DNA of 64,000 nt, from assembly GCA_021208685.1 (NCBI GenBank), contig JAJOJJ010000002.1, forward strand, positions 1 through 64,000. Reading direction: 5' to 3'. Each line of letters opens with the position of its first letter. Within the stretch, counting starts at the first letter, position 1. Shown piece after piece: positions 45,769 through 54,992 of this stretch. The notes under the pieces were generated by a model. That model ran no database searches and was not told where the DNA came from. It saw only the letters and a list, made by a program, of their open reading frames with translations. A program made the translations under genes and the position numbers. Origin of the DNA: Saccharospirillaceae bacterium (lineage in GTDB: Bacteria > Pseudomonadota > Gammaproteobacteria > Pseudomonadales > Oceanobacteraceae).

Positions 45769-46410
45769 AGTGAACTCCGCTCTGATGAATGTTCTTTCAG
45801 TGTAGTTGCCGCAGGCACAAATACCGTATTGATCTGGCACAAGAGAACCACCGGTCACCGGGGCAATGGTTTGACCATACAGGCCTTTTCCGGTATTTTC
45901 CGCCGCCTTAACGTCGCTGTGTTTGTGGTAAGACCAAGGTCTTCCGGAAACTGACCCTCCCCTGAAACGTCTTGTCTGCCGCCCGGCCACAACACCGTTT
46001 CAGCCCGTCAGCAGAAGCAGGCTCCGGCACAGCCAATCCCGAACTCACCATCCGTTGTGTTACCGCCTCAATTGTTCCGGTGGCAACCACCCTGCCAACT
46101 ATGGCCGGATTGGTAACTGATTTTGTGCATGATAACGCCCGACAGCAACGATCTGACACGGCTGAAGGTCAGGGTAAAGAAGGGTAAGCGGCTTGAAATT
46201 CCGCTTCACGAGCGCTGCAATATACATTAGTAGTAGCTGTCTCATTAGCGGTTGTAAGCCGTAAGGGCGCTGTGTATAAAGCGTCGAATTATCACCACCC
46301 CGCTGTCCAGGCCAAAAGCCCCGGCAGAGCTTCGGGCCAAAAGCCCCCGGGGGACGCCAGTAACCTGGCATGCACGCAGATTTTGATTTTCTGATTTAAA
46401 GGCGAAATCC
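45769..46410. other. Large divergent intergenic region between gap and mqo
   Basis: This 642-base region has no gene I can support, although short frames exist on both strands. Both promoters must lie here. Notable sequence is an approximate direct repeat around 46310-46345 (gccaaaagcccc, gccaaaagccccc). The length is unusual for this compact window and could hold an uncalled small RNA or a decayed gene. Confidence 0.4.
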
Positions 46411-47889
46411 ATGACTATACAAAAAGTCGATGTGCTCCTCGTCGGGGGCGGGGTCATGAGTGCGACCCTGGGAACCCTGCTTACCAAGCTGGACCCGACA
46501 CTCAAAATTACGATGGTTGAACGTCTGGACCATGTGGCCCATGAAAGTACCGACGGCTGGAACAACGCCGGTACCGGTCACGCAGGCTACTGCGAACTCA
46601 ACTACACCCCCGAAGATCAACAGGGCAATGTCTCTATTGACCGTGCTCTGGTCATTAACGCCAATTTCGAGGTATCGCTGCAACTGTGGGCGCATATGGT
46701 CGAAAACGGTGTACTGCCGGAACCCAGCCAGTTTATCAACACAACGCCGCACATGAGCTTTGTCTGGGGCGAATCCAACGTCGCCTTCCTGCGCCAGCGC
46801 CATGCAAAGCTCAGCGCCCATCATCTGTTCAAAGAGATGGAATACAGCGAAGACCCGGCGGTGCTGCGCGAGTGGATGCCACTGGTGATGGAAGGGCGTG
46901 ATCCTGCCGAACAAGTCGCGGCCACCCGTGTGAAACACGGAGCCGATGTGGATTTCGGCTCGCTGACCCGCCATCTGGTAAAACGCCTGCTGGAAAAAGA
47001 AAGCTTCACCCTGCTGCTGAATCATGAAGTGGATGATTTTGACCACGCCCATGACGGCAGCTGGTTCGTGCGTGTCGACGACCGCAAGACCGGCAAATCC
47101 TCCACCATCAATGCCAAATTTGTATTCCTGGGTGCTGGCGGCGGGGCATTACCGCTGCTGCAGGCTTCCGGTATCGACGAGGCGGATGGTTACGGCGGCT
47201 TCCCCGTCTCCGGCCAGTGGCTGGTGTGTAAAGACCCGGCGATTGTCAGCCAGCATCACGCCAAGGTGTATGGAAAAGCGGCCCTTGGTGCGCCTCCGAT
47301 GTCAGTACCGCATCTGGATACCCGAATCATTAATGGCCAGCCCGCCCTGCTGTTCGGACCCTATGCCGGATTTACCACCAAGTTTCTGAAAGCGGGCTCC
47401 AAGCTTGACCTGCTGAAATCCGTCAGCATCAGCAACCTGTTGCCGATGATGTCGGTTGGCATCAACAACATGGACCTGACCAAGTACCTGATCAGCGAAG
47501 TCATGCAGTCACACGAAGACCGCGTAGCCACCCTGCGTGGCTACTTCCCGAACTGCAAAGAGGATGACTGGACACTGGCCGAGGCCGGTCAGCGGGTACA
47601 GGTCATCAAGAAGGATGCCGAAGGCCGTGGCAAACTGGAATTCGGCACCGAACTGGTGGCCGCCAAAGACGGCAGCTTAGCCGCTCTGCTGGGCGCTTCT
47701 CCGGGTGCCTCTGTATCGGTACAGGCGATGATCGAAGTTCTGGAACGCTGCTTCAAAGACAAAATGCAGAGTGAATGGAAAGCGCGTCTGAAAGAGATTA
47801 TTCCATCCTACGGCGAAGATCTGAAAACCAACGAAGCCCTGCTGAACAGCATCCGCGAACATACGCTGAGCACGCTGAAGCTGAAGTAA
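46411..47889 (+). CDS. mqo: Malate:quinone oxidoreductase
   Basis: This is a 492-residue FAD-dependent, membrane-associated enzyme that oxidises malate to oxaloacetate and passes electrons to quinone. N-terminal FAD motif VDVLLVGGGVMSATLGTLL, followed by MVERLDHVAHESTDGWNNAGTGHAGYCELNYTP, is the family signature. GGFPVSGQWLVC and LLFGPYAGFTTKFLK are also characteristic. An aaagg site precedes the ATG. It converges with the oxaloacetate decarboxylase operon, ending at a terminator, so the product of one enzyme is the substrate of the next locus. Confidence 0.96.
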   Translation: MTIQKVDVLLVGGGVMSATLGTLLTKLDPTLKITMVERLDHVAHESTDGWNNAGTGHAGYCELNYTPEDQQGNVSIDRALVINANFEVSLQLWAHMVENGVLPEPSQFINTTPHMSFVWGESNVAFLRQRHAKLSAHHLFKEMEYSEDPAVLREWMPLVMEGRDPAEQVAATRVKHGADVDFGSLTRHLVKRLLEKESFTLLLNHEVDDFDHAHDGSWFVRVDDRKTGKSSTINAKFVFLGAGGGALPLLQASGIDEADGYGGFPVSGQWLVCKDPAIVSQHHAKVYGKAALGAPPMSVPHLDTRIINGQPALLFGPYAGFTTKFLKAGSKLDLLKSVSISNLLPMMSVGINNMDLTKYLISEVMQSHEDRVATLRGYFPNCKEDDWTLAEAGQRVQVIKKDAEGRGKLEFGTELVAAKDGSLAALLGASPGASVSVQAMIEVLERCFKDKMQSEWKARLKEIIPSYGEDLKTNEALLNSIREHTLSTLKLK

Positions 47890-47913
47890 TTTCAGCTTCT
47901 GTCAGCAGCCCAT

Positions 47914-47953
47914 AAAAAACGGCGTCTGTATTGCTACAGACGCCGTTTTTTTT
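47914..47953. terminator. Bidirectional terminator between mqo and oadB
   Basis: The arms aaaaaacggcgtctgta and tacagacgccgttttttt with loop ttgc form a very strong, symmetrical hairpin usable by both convergent transcripts. Confidence 0.92.
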
Positions 47954-47989
47954 ATGGGCTGCGATGTGCGGGCATAGCCCGCAATATCA

Positions 47990-49291
47990 TCAGCCGAAGT
48001 AGGAGATCATCACCCCGGCAGCCACCGCCGAACCGATAACACCGGCCACGTTCGGGCCCATCGCGTGCATCAGCAGGAAGTTCTGCGGGTTGGATTCCAG
48101 ACCCACTTTGTTGGATACCCGTGCTGCCATCGGCACTGCCGATACACCGGCGGAACCAATCAATGGGTTGATCGGCTCTTTGCTCAGCTTGTTCATCAGT
48201 TTGGCCATCAGAACACCCGCCGCAGTACCCACACAGAAAGCCACCAGACCCAGCGCGATAATGGCCAGCGTGCTGCCATTCAGGAAGGCGTCCGCGCTCA
48301 TTTTGTAACCCACCGACAGACCCAGGAAGATGGTCACGATGTTGATCAGGGCGTTCTGGGCAGTATCGCTCAGACGCTCAACCACACCGGATTCCTTCAT
48401 CAGGTTACCAAAGCAGAACATCCCCAGCAGTGGTGCAGCGGAAGGCAGCAACAGAGCCACCAGAACCAGAACCGCAATCGGGAAAACGATCTTCTCGGCT
48501 TTGGTTACGGTGCGCAGCTGGCTCATGGCAATCTTACGCTCGCTTTCGGTGGTCAGCGCACGCATGATCGGTGGCTGAATCAGCGGCACCAGAGCCATGT
48601 AAGAGTACGCCGCTACCGCAATCGCACCCAGCAGTTCAGGCGCCAGCTTGGAAGCAATAAAGATGGACGTCGGACCGTCCGCACCACCGATGATGCCAAT
48701 GGCGGCAGCCTGCTGAATGGTAAAGTCCATCAGGCCCATATCCGTCATCAACACCGCACCAAACAGCGTACCGAAAATACCGAACTGCGCGGCAGCGCCG
48801 AGCAGCAGGGTTTTCGGGTTCGCCAGCAAAGGGCCGAAATCGGTCATTGCGCCCACACCCATAAAGATCAGCAGCGGAGCAATACCGCTGGCAATGGTGA
48901 CCTTGTAAAAGGTGTACAGCATACCGTGTTCATAACCGGCCGCTGCGCCAATGCTCAGTGCTTTGTTGTACTCAACCACACCCGCGTGGTGGTAGGCCTC
49001 CAGCATTGCACCAACATCGGCGTTCGCGGCCAGACCAAACAGTTCACGGAATTGCGCCAGCAGTGCCGCATCACCACCGCGGATAGCGGCTTCAGCAGCA
49101 GACCAGCCCATACCGGCACCGGGAATGTTTACCATCAGCGTACCAACGGCAATCGGCAGCAGCAGCAAAGGCTCAAAGCCTTTCTTAATGGCCAGGAATA
49201 ACATAGCGAAACCGACCAGCATCATAATGATCTGGCCAGGTTCGATATGGTAAAGCCCGGTATCGTGCCACAGGTTAATCAGACTATGCAT
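47990..49291 (-). CDS. oadB: Oxaloacetate decarboxylase beta subunit, Na+ pump
   Basis: This is a 433-residue inner-membrane subunit that decarboxylates carboxybiotin and couples the reaction to Na+ export. About nine hydrophobic segments and the signatures of the family are visible: [54 protein letters not shown] with the Asp of the sodium site (GGADGPT), and [18 protein letters not shown]. It is last in the oadG-oadA-oadB operon, 9 bases after oadA. Confidence 0.95.
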   Translation of the reverse strand: MHSLINLWHDTGLYHIEPGQIIMMLVGFAMLFLAIKKGFEPLLLLPIAVGTLMVNIPGAGMGWSAAEAAIRGGDAALLAQFRELFGLAANADVGAMLEAYHHAGVVEYNKALSIGAAAGYEHGMLYTFYKVTIASGIAPLLIFMGVGAMTDFGPLLANPKTLLLGAAAQFGIFGTLFGAVLMTDMGLMDFTIQQAAAIGIIGGADGPTSIFIASKLAPELLGAIAVAAYSYMALVPLIQPPIMRALTTESERKIAMSQLRTVTKAEKIVFPIAVLVLVALLLPSAAPLLGMFCFGNLMKESGVVERLSDTAQNALINIVTIFLGLSVGYKMSADAFLNGSTLAIIALGLVAFCVGTAAGVLMAKLMNKLSKEPINPLIGSAGVSAVPMAARVSNKVGLESNPQNFLLMHAMGPNVAGVIGSAVAAGVMISYFG

Positions 49292-49300
49292 GACAGCTCC

Positions 49301-51070
49301 TTACCCGATTGTGTACAGAGTGTCGCCCACTTTGACAGCGTTGCCTTCTTTAGCGCTTACGCTGCCAATGGTGCCTGCCTTCGGTGCACGGATTTCAGTT
49401 TCCATTTTCATCGCTTCAAGGATGATCACCAGATCCCCTTCCGCAACCTGATCACCAGGCTGAATCATCACTTTGAAAATGTTGCCGGCCAGTGGGGAAG
49501 CCACCGGATCACCGCCACCGGCAGCCACCGGAGCAGCACCAGCGGCTGCAGAACCACCCAGAGAAGTTGGCGCACCGTTAATGGCGGCCAGTTGTGTGAC
49601 ATCGCCGCCCTCATCGACTTTAACCACGTATTCGTTGCCATCGACGGTGATGGTGAAGGTGTCTTCAGCATCGCCTTTCGGAGCCGGTTCAAAGGCATCC
49701 GGGTTGCCACGGTTAGCCAGGAACTTAGGCGCAACCTGCGGGAACATAGCAAACGTCAGTGCATCGTCGATCACGTTTTCAGCCAGCTTAAAGCCTTTTT
49801 CGGCCGCCAGCTTTTCAACATCAGCAATCACGGTATCCATCTCGTTGTCGAGCAGATCGGCCGGACGGCAGGTGATCACTTCAGCACCATTCAGAACACG
49901 GGCCTGCAGTTCAGCGTTCATTGGCGCAGGGGCTGCACCGTATTCGCCTTTCAGGATACCCTGGGTTTCTTTCGAGATTGACTTATAACGCTCGCCGCTC
50001 AGGACGTTCAGTACCGCCTGGGTACCCACGATCTGAGAGGTAGGAGTCACCAGCGGGATAAAGCCCAGATCTTCACGCACGCGCGGAATCTCTTTCAGAA
50101 CTTCATCAAACTTGTCAGAAGCACCCTGCTCGCGCAGCTGGTTTTCCATGTTGGTCAGCATGCCGCCAGGAACCTGAGCCACCAGAATGCGGCTGTCGGT
50201 GCCTTTCAGGGCGCCTTCAAACTTGGCGTACTTCTTACGCACGTTACGGAAGTAAGCCGCAATTTCTTCCAGCAGCAGCAGATCCAGACCGGTATCGCGC
50301 TCGGTACCTGCCAGTGCAGCCACCACAGACTCAGTAGCGGTGTGGCCGTAGGTCATGGACATCGAAGAAATAGCGGTATCCACACGGTCAATACCGGCTT
50401 CAACGGCTTTCAGAATGGTCATATCCGACAGACCAGCGGTCGCGTGAGCGTGCAGCTGAACTTCAAGATCGGTTTGCGCTTTTAAGCGGGAAACCAGTTC
50501 AAAAGCCGCATAAGGCGTCAGCACACCGGCCATATCTTTAATGGCGATAGAGTCTGCACCCATGTCTTCGATCTGCTTGGCCAGGCTTACCCAGGCTTCC
50601 AGTGTGTGTACCGGACTGGTGGTGTAAGACAGAGTGGCCTGCGCGTGTTTACCCTGTTTTTTAACCGCTTTTAAGGCGGTTTCCAGGTTGCGCGGATCGT
50701 TCATCGCGTCGAACACACGGAATACATCAACACCGTTGGTGGCAGCGCGTTCAACAAATTTCTCGACCACGTCATCAGCGTAATGACGGTAGCCCAGCAG
50801 GTTCTGACCACGCAGCAACATCTGGTGTTTGGTGTTGGGCATGGCTTTTTTGAATTCGCGGATACGATCCCACGGATCTTCACCGAGGAAACGAATGCAG
50901 GAGTCGAACGTAGCGCCGCCCCAGGATTCGAGAGACCAGTAACCAACCTGATCGAGTTTTGCAGCGATGGGCAGCATGTCATCAATGCGCATGCGGGTCG
51001 CCAGAATGGACTGATGGGCGTCGCGCAGAACGACGTCGGTAATTCCTAAAGCTTTCTTAGAATCGGACAT
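49301..51070 (-). CDS. oadA: Oxaloacetate decarboxylase alpha subunit
   Basis: This is a 589-residue cytoplasmic, biotin-dependent carboxyltransferase. The N-terminal TIM-barrel domain has [10 protein letters not shown] and the metal-binding region [12 protein letters not shown] conserved middle domain is followed by a Pro/Ala-rich linker (about 495-520) and a biotinyl domain with Lys555 in [12 protein letters not shown]. It transfers CO2 from oxaloacetate to biotin, making pyruvate. oadG lies 60 bases upstream and oadB 9 bases downstream. The pyruvate carboxylase subunit B group is close, but oadB and oadG neighbours settle the assignment. Confidence 0.95.
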   Translation of the reverse strand: MSDSKKALGITDVVLRDAHQSILATRMRIDDMLPIAAKLDQVGYWSLESWGGATFDSCIRFLGEDPWDRIREFKKAMPNTKHQMLLRGQNLLGYRHYADDVVEKFVERAATNGVDVFRVFDAMNDPRNLETALKAVKKQGKHAQATLSYTTSPVHTLEAWVSLAKQIEDMGADSIAIKDMAGVLTPYAAFELVSRLKAQTDLEVQLHAHATAGLSDMTILKAVEAGIDRVDTAISSMSMTYGHTATESVVAALAGTERDTGLDLLLLEEIAAYFRNVRKKYAKFEGALKGTDSRILVAQVPGGMLTNMENQLREQGASDKFDEVLKEIPRVREDLGFIPLVTPTSQIVGTQAVLNVLSGERYKSISKETQGILKGEYGAAPAPMNAELQARVLNGAEVITCRPADLLDNEMDTVIADVEKLAAEKGFKLAENVIDDALTFAMFPQVAPKFLANRGNPDAFEPAPKGDAEDTFTITVDGNEYVVKVDEGGDVTQLAAINGAPTSLGGSAAAGAAPVAAGGGDPVASPLAGNIFKVMIQPGDQVAEGDLVIILEAMKMETEIRAPKAGTIGSVSAKEGNAVKVGDTLYTIG

Positions 51071-51130
51071 GGGTGATGGCCTTTTCTTCCATTAACGTTG
51101 TAAACGTTTGGGTTGTTATTATACCGCTCG

Positions 51131-51376
51131 CTACTTTTGGCGCGCGCGATGCTCTTTTACCGCTGCTGACAGTACTTTCAGCAATTGCGGGTCCACACCC
51201 TGAGGCTTGGCAGCACGCACGGGGGCGGCGACAACTTCCTGTTCAGGTGCGAGTTTATTTACCAGCTTGGACATGAATCCGGTTACAAACACCAGCATCG
51301 TCAGAAAGACGAATACCACGGCCATACCGAAAATCATCAGCTCCAAACCCTGTGATACGAGACCAGGCTCTGACAT
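51131..51376 (-). CDS. oadG: Oxaloacetate decarboxylase gamma subunit
   Basis: This is an 81-residue protein with one N-terminal membrane helix (LELMIFGMAVVFVFLTMLVFVTGFM, residues 11-35) and a short cytoplasmic tail ending in VLSAAVKEHRARQK. This is the OadG layout: it anchors the alpha subunit to the beta subunit and assists Zn2+ binding. The typical His-rich C-terminus is short here, with one His. It is first in the operon; a ggag-like site precedes ATG. Confidence 0.9.
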   Translation of the reverse strand: MSEPGLVSQGLELMIFGMAVVFVFLTMLVFVTGFMSKLVNKLAPEQEVVAAPVRAAKPQGVDPQLLKVLSAAVKEHRARQK

Positions 51377-51686
51377 CAGGGGCTCCTTTTAATAATTGGT
51401 TCTGTGCTCCCCCACCCACCAGACGGCTGAAAAATAACCTGACTGGCCGGGCGGCAAAACCGACGTAGATTACTGAAAAGGCCATAGCAGCGCAACCGCA
51501 TCACCGACAACCCTGACCCGCGTCATGGCCGGGTATCACGGGCGCCCTCAGGTTAGTTGACGCCAGAAACCATGCGGCCTGAGCTGACCATCCAGTCAGG
51601 AAAATCACCCCCACGCCGCCGCTGTCTGCTGGAGCTGACACAGCACCATCGTTATACTGCCCGCCCGATCATCAAGACCCCTTGCC
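51377..51686. other. Divergent spacer between oadG and dusC
   Basis: This 310-base region holds the promoters for the oad operon and dusC. I see no gene, repeat or convincing promoter boxes in it. Confidence 0.4.
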
Positions 51687-52736
51687 ATGTTCACAGGCCA
51701 GCTGCCCTTCAGCACCCATTCAGACCGTCCTTATATTGCCCTCGCCCCCATGGAAGGCCTGATGGATCACCACCTGCGTGACCTGTTAACCCGCGTCGGC
51801 GGCATCGACCACTGCGTGACCGAATTTATCCGCGTCACCCAACAGGTGTACCCGGCCAAAGTGTTCCGCCGCTATTGCCCCGAATTACTCAATGGCGGCA
51901 AAACCCCCGCCGGAACACCGGTGCATGTGCAGTTATTGGGCTCCGACTCCGGGTTAATGGCCGCCAATGCACGCAAGGCTGCCATGCTCGGCGCACCCGC
52001 CATCGACCTGAATTTTGGCTGCCCGGCCAAAACCGTAAATAAAAGCCAGGGCGGTGCCGTACTGCTGCAATACCCCGATTTACTCGCCCGCATTACCAGC
52101 GCCGTGCGCGCAGCCGTGCCCGCGCATATTCCGGTCAGCGCCAAAATGCGCCTCGGTTTTGCCGATAAAGAACTGGCGCTGGACAACGCCCGCGCACTGG
52201 CCTCCGGCGGCATCCAGTGGCTGACCGTTCACGCCCGCACCAAAACCGAAGGCTACAAACCACCGGCCTACTGGGACTGGATTGCCCGGATAAAAGAAAC
52301 AACCGACATCCCGGTGATTGCCAACGGCGAAATCTGGACACCGCAACAGGCGCGTCAGTGCATCGCTGAAAGCCATTCCGACCTCATTATGATTGGCCGT
52401 GGTCTGGTCGCCGTACCCGATTTAGCGCTGCAGATTAAAGCCGACCACGGCCTGCTCACGCACAGCGCCCGCCACTGGCAGCAGCATCTGGAGATGATGC
52501 AGGCCTTAATGCCCGGCCTCGCACACCTGCCGGAAAAAGCCCAGACCGACCGCTTAAAACAATGGCTGCATTATTTTTCGCTGCAATCGCTGGAAATCCG
52601 CGCCGTGTTTGAACAGGTAAAACGCCAGCGCAACCTGCAGGATTTTTTTAACAGCCTGACCGAAACCAGCGCCCATGTTGCCGCCAACCCACCGGACGCC
52701 TCCGACTACAAAGCCTACCAGCATCAGGGATTCTGA
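51687..52736 (+). CDS. dusC: tRNA-dihydrouridine(16) synthase DusC
   Basis: This is a 349-residue FMN-dependent enzyme that reduces uridine 16 in the tRNA D-loop. Signatures are IALAPMEGLMDHHLRDLL (18-35), the active-site Cys in DLNFGCPAKTVNKS (near 111), VHARTKTEGYKPP and IANGEIW...MIGRGL. The RVTQQVYPAKVF and NGEIW forms match DusC rather than DusA/DusB. It is some 30 residues longer than E. coli DusC, mostly at both ends. It ends 33 bases before the GFA gene. Confidence 0.92.
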   Translation: MFTGQLPFSTHSDRPYIALAPMEGLMDHHLRDLLTRVGGIDHCVTEFIRVTQQVYPAKVFRRYCPELLNGGKTPAGTPVHVQLLGSDSGLMAANARKAAMLGAPAIDLNFGCPAKTVNKSQGGAVLLQYPDLLARITSAVRAAVPAHIPVSAKMRLGFADKELALDNARALASGGIQWLTVHARTKTEGYKPPAYWDWIARIKETTDIPVIANGEIWTPQQARQCIAESHSDLIMIGRGLVAVPDLALQIKADHGLLTHSARHWQQHLEMMQALMPGLAHLPEKAQTDRLKQWLHYFSLQSLEIRAVFEQVKRQRNLQDFFNSLTETSAHVAANPPDASDYKAYQHQGF

Positions 52737-52769
52737 TAGTCTGGTCAGCAGCTATTAAGGAGGATAACC

Positions 52770-53177
52770 ATGACCACATCGTATAAAGGCTCCTGCCTGT
52801 GTGGCGCCGTGCGATTTACCGTAACCGGCGATTTTCAGAGCTTTTTCCTGTGCCACTGCCAGCGCTGCCAGAAAGACACCGGCTCGGCCCATGCCGCCAA
52901 CCTGTTCTCCACCAGTGCCACCCTGAACTGGGATCGCGGCGCAGAACAGGTAAAAGTCTTTAACCTGCCCAACAGCCGCCACTGCAAAAGCTTTTGCCGC
53001 GAATGTGGCTCCGCCCTGCCCACCCGGCCGATGGACGGCCAGTTACTGGTGGTGCCCGCCGGCAGTCTGGATAACCGCCTGAGCATGCGCCCCAATGCGC
53101 ATTTATTTATGGCCAGTAAGGCCGACTGGGATCACGATTTAGAGAGTGTAACCAAACTGGAGGGGTTGCCGGGGTGA
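52770..53177 (+). CDS. GFA/CENP-V family zinc protein
   Basis: This is a 135-residue protein of the GFA (glutathione-dependent formaldehyde-activating, PF04828) family. Zinc ligands are visible as CLCGAV (Cys10, Cys12), CHCQRCQ (Cys31, Cys33, Cys36) and CRECGS near residues 75-80. Most members have no proven enzyme activity, so a glutathione or formaldehyde role should not be assumed. An aaggagg site precedes the ATG. It may be co-transcribed with dusC. Confidence 0.88.
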   Translation: MTTSYKGSCLCGAVRFTVTGDFQSFFLCHCQRCQKDTGSAHAANLFSTSATLNWDRGAEQVKVFNLPNSRHCKSFCRECGSALPTRPMDGQLLVVPAGSLDNRLSMRPNAHLFMASKADWDHDLESVTKLEGLPG

Positions 53178-53267
53178 TGGGCAGCCTTACCGATACGGCC
53201 TGGCAGGCGCGAACGGCTGACGCAAGTATTCAAACGCAACGCAGGATTTAAAAACAAACGCCGAACG

Positions 53268-53290
53268 GTAGGAGCGGGCCATGCCCGCGA
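53268..53290. repeat. Pseudomonas-type REP palindrome
   Basis: gta-ggagcgggc-cat-gcccgcga: a gcgggc/gcccgc stem with the GTAGGAGCGGGC head that is well known from Pseudomonas REPs. Confidence 0.8.
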
Positions 53291-53310
53291 GACTGCAAAA
53301 ACAGCTTTTT

Positions 53311-53407
53311 ATTGTCGGAGCGGCTTCCATTGTCGGAGCGGCTTCCATTGTCGGAGCGGCTTCCATTGTCGGAGCGGTTCCATTGTCGGAGCGGCTTTCA
53401 GCCGCGA
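53311..53407 (+). repeat. Tandem 18-bp array built from a REP head
   Basis: attgtcggagcggcttcc repeats exactly at 53311, 53329 and 53347, then as a 17-bp variant at 53365, then leads into a complete palindrome gcggct-ttc-agccgc (53391-53405). Each unit equals the 5' half of that REP, so the array looks like slippage amplification of a half-REP. Confidence 0.85.
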
Positions 53408-53441
53408 TTACCGTTCGCCTCGTCGATCCTGAGCCAGAAAG

Positions 53442-53462
53442 GTAGGGTGGGCACTGCCCACC
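53442..53462. repeat. REP-like palindrome, class GTAGGGTG
   Basis: gta-gggtgggcactgcccacc: arms ggtgggca/tgcccacc. Paralogous to 37017-37033 with compensatory G/C exchanges. Confidence 0.75.
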
Positions 53463-53934
53463 AGACCACCGTTTTTAGTATCAGGAAGAGCCAAAGCCAT
53501 ACCTGTCGCCCGTTGCCACTTGTAACCAGTTTTATCAACTAATTGAACCCACCCCCAAAATTCAGTACTCTCGAACCAAAGCAGGGATGCCGCCATATCG
53601 TACGAACACCCCGTCCGGACACACGCCCTCCCCGCTTACAATCCTGAATGATAAAACCACGCGATTCCTGCCCGGCGTTTATAAGGACGGGCGGTAGCGT
53701 GTCTGGACTACAAGAACCACCTGAACGATTTTTACTACCGGAAAAGCACTGAAAATGACCAGAGAAAAATAATGTACAAACAACCCGTATATTTTACTGT
53801 TTGCGGAAACTGATGCGCGTTTATATCCTGACAAGAAAGAAAATAACGATGATTTTTACAGCCTGGACAATAGGTTAGGCTGGAAATCTGAATAAGGGCT
53901 TAGGTGTGTTAATGAGCATGCCTACTAAGAAACT

Positions 53935-53941
53935 GTTAGGC
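53935..53941 (+). other. Candidate left recombination core of the cassette array (GTTAGGC)
   Basis: GTTAGGC fits the GTTRRRY consensus of integron core sites and lies 10 bases before the first cassette gene. No matching RYYYAAC inverted partner is found within 130 bases upstream, so this is not a complete attC. A decayed attC, an attI-like site or a secondary insertion site are all possible. Confidence 0.45.
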
Positions 53942-53951
53942 AGGGAGGGAT

Positions 53952-54899
53952 ATGAGTTACTTATACGTTACCGCAGTCCTTGGGATGACGATTACAGAAA
54001 AAATAAAAACTCCTATCAAGATTGGGAATGATCTTTACTTAACAAATGACTCCTCACATTTTGCTAAACATATTAGACCTGAGCAATATCTATCCATAGG
54101 AACTTTGGAGGGTGGATACTTGTTTAAGGGTAAGCCCGTTATTTACTCCCAAATGCCGACCAAAAATATTGATGAGTCACATGTGCATATAGTTAACTTT
54201 ATGCGAGATTGCTTAGCCTTTCTACATTCACTTTGGATTTCTGGAGATAATAGTGTGAATGTTGAGTTAGGGTTTGCGGTTTCAGGTAAGACTGGCCATG
54301 TGCATAGCAACTCATTGGCATATCATTACTGGACCTGCGAAGGTAAAAAGAAAGAGTTTTCCATATCACCAAGTCATTTGATGCAACTCTACGATGAATT
54401 TGGTTCAAAATTCGGCGGAATGGCAGTTAGTTCTGAACCAAACTACACAATGCAAAGCAGAGAGATTGACAGAATAAATATTGGTGTGAATTTTCTTCAA
54501 CAAGCTAGATCAACACCGGATTTAGGATTCAAAATAGCTAGCTATTGTTCGTTTTTTGAATCTGTATTGAGTACTACAAATGTTGAACTCTCTCATCAAA
54601 TGGCTGAAAGGGCAGCATTTTATTTGCGTGTTAAACCAGCAGAAAGGCTAGAGCTTTATAAAGATCTTAAGCAGGCCTATAGTGTGCGCTCCAAGGTTGT
54701 TCATGGTGACTTCATATCAAAAAAAGACATGTCTAAACTTGGCGAAATAGCCAAAAAATGTGATTCTACAGCCAGAGAACTTCTAGTTGCCTATCTTCAA
54801 GATGAAGAATTTAGTAGTGCTATTAACGAGTCATCAAACGAGCCGTTAGATAAGTTTTTTCTATATAAAATATTTGGGCTAAATACTGTTGATGCCTAA
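53952..54899 (+). CDS. Cassette-borne Apea-like HEPN protein
   Basis: This is a 315-residue soluble protein. Residues 1-170 have no family I can name. Residues 175-295 resemble the Apea-like HEPN domain: FFESVLSTTNVELSHQMAERAAFYL, then LYKDLKQAYSVRSKVVHG. The HEPN nuclease signature RxxxxH is intact (Arg246-His251). HEPN proteins of this kind are often RNases in abortive-infection or toxin roles; this is inference here. A gggagg site precedes ATG 53952. The stop codon lies inside the attC R'' box, as in typical integron cassettes. The gene is AT-rich relative to the chromosome around it. Confidence 0.8.
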   Translation: MSYLYVTAVLGMTITEKIKTPIKIGNDLYLTNDSSHFAKHIRPEQYLSIGTLEGGYLFKGKPVIYSQMPTKNIDESHVHIVNFMRDCLAFLHSLWISGDNSVNVELGFAVSGKTGHVHSNSLAYHYWTCEGKKKEFSISPSHLMQLYDEFGSKFGGMAVSSEPNYTMQSREIDRINIGVNFLQQARSTPDLGFKIASYCSFFESVLSTTNVELSHQMAERAAFYLRVKPAERLELYKDLKQAYSVRSKVVHGDFISKKDMSKLGEIAKKCDSTARELLVAYLQDEEFSSAINESSNEPLDKFFLYKIFGLNTVDA

Positions 54900-54968
54900 C
54901 AAATTGCAGCAGTTCGCGCCTGTGGCGCCGGACGCTCGTACCTCGCGCCGCTGTGCAAAGCGTTAAGC
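54894..54968 (+). mobile_element. Integron attC recombination site 1
   Basis: The 75-bp site has R'' gcctaac (54894-54900, RYYYAAC) and R' gttaagc (54962-54968, GTTRRRY). Between them L'' ttgcagcag (54904-54912) pairs with L' ctgtgcaa (54951-54958) except for one unpaired G at 54909. That extrahelical base is the hallmark that sets strand choice in attC recombination. The expected cut is between G54962 and TT. Confidence 0.92.
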
Positions 54969-54992
54969 AGTCACCAAAGTAAAGGAGTCAAA

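Larger units (their letters stand above)
53178..53951. other. Repeat-rich junction region before the gene cassettes
   Basis: This 774-base region has no supported gene. From left to right it holds a shared motif gcaacgcagg, a REP (53268-53290), REP-derived 18-bp tandem repeats (53311-53407), a second REP class (53442-53462) and about 470 AT-richer bases of unknown origin. It ends in GTTAGGC sequences (53874-53880 and 53935-53941) that resemble integron recombination cores. Short frames here are repeat artefacts. Confidence 0.6.

Noticed and set aside
45769-45990. Longer N-terminus for GAPDH starting at 45990
   Set aside because: The added 74 residues have no similarity to GAPDH, and the family starts exactly at MLRIAINGFGRIG.
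48065-49201. 378-codon open frame on the plus strand opposite oadB
   Set aside because: It is the complement of a well-conserved gene, rich in Gln/His/Arg from the opposite strand, with no family resemblance.
53311-53407. Possible CRISPR-like or peptide-coding repeat (LSERLP repeats)
   Set aside because: Repeats are contiguous with no spacers and derive from a REP half; the encoded peptide is an artefact of an 18-bp period.
53408-53596. 62-codon minus-strand frame before the cassettes
   Set aside because: Half of it is REP sequence, and no ribosome-binding site or family was recognised.
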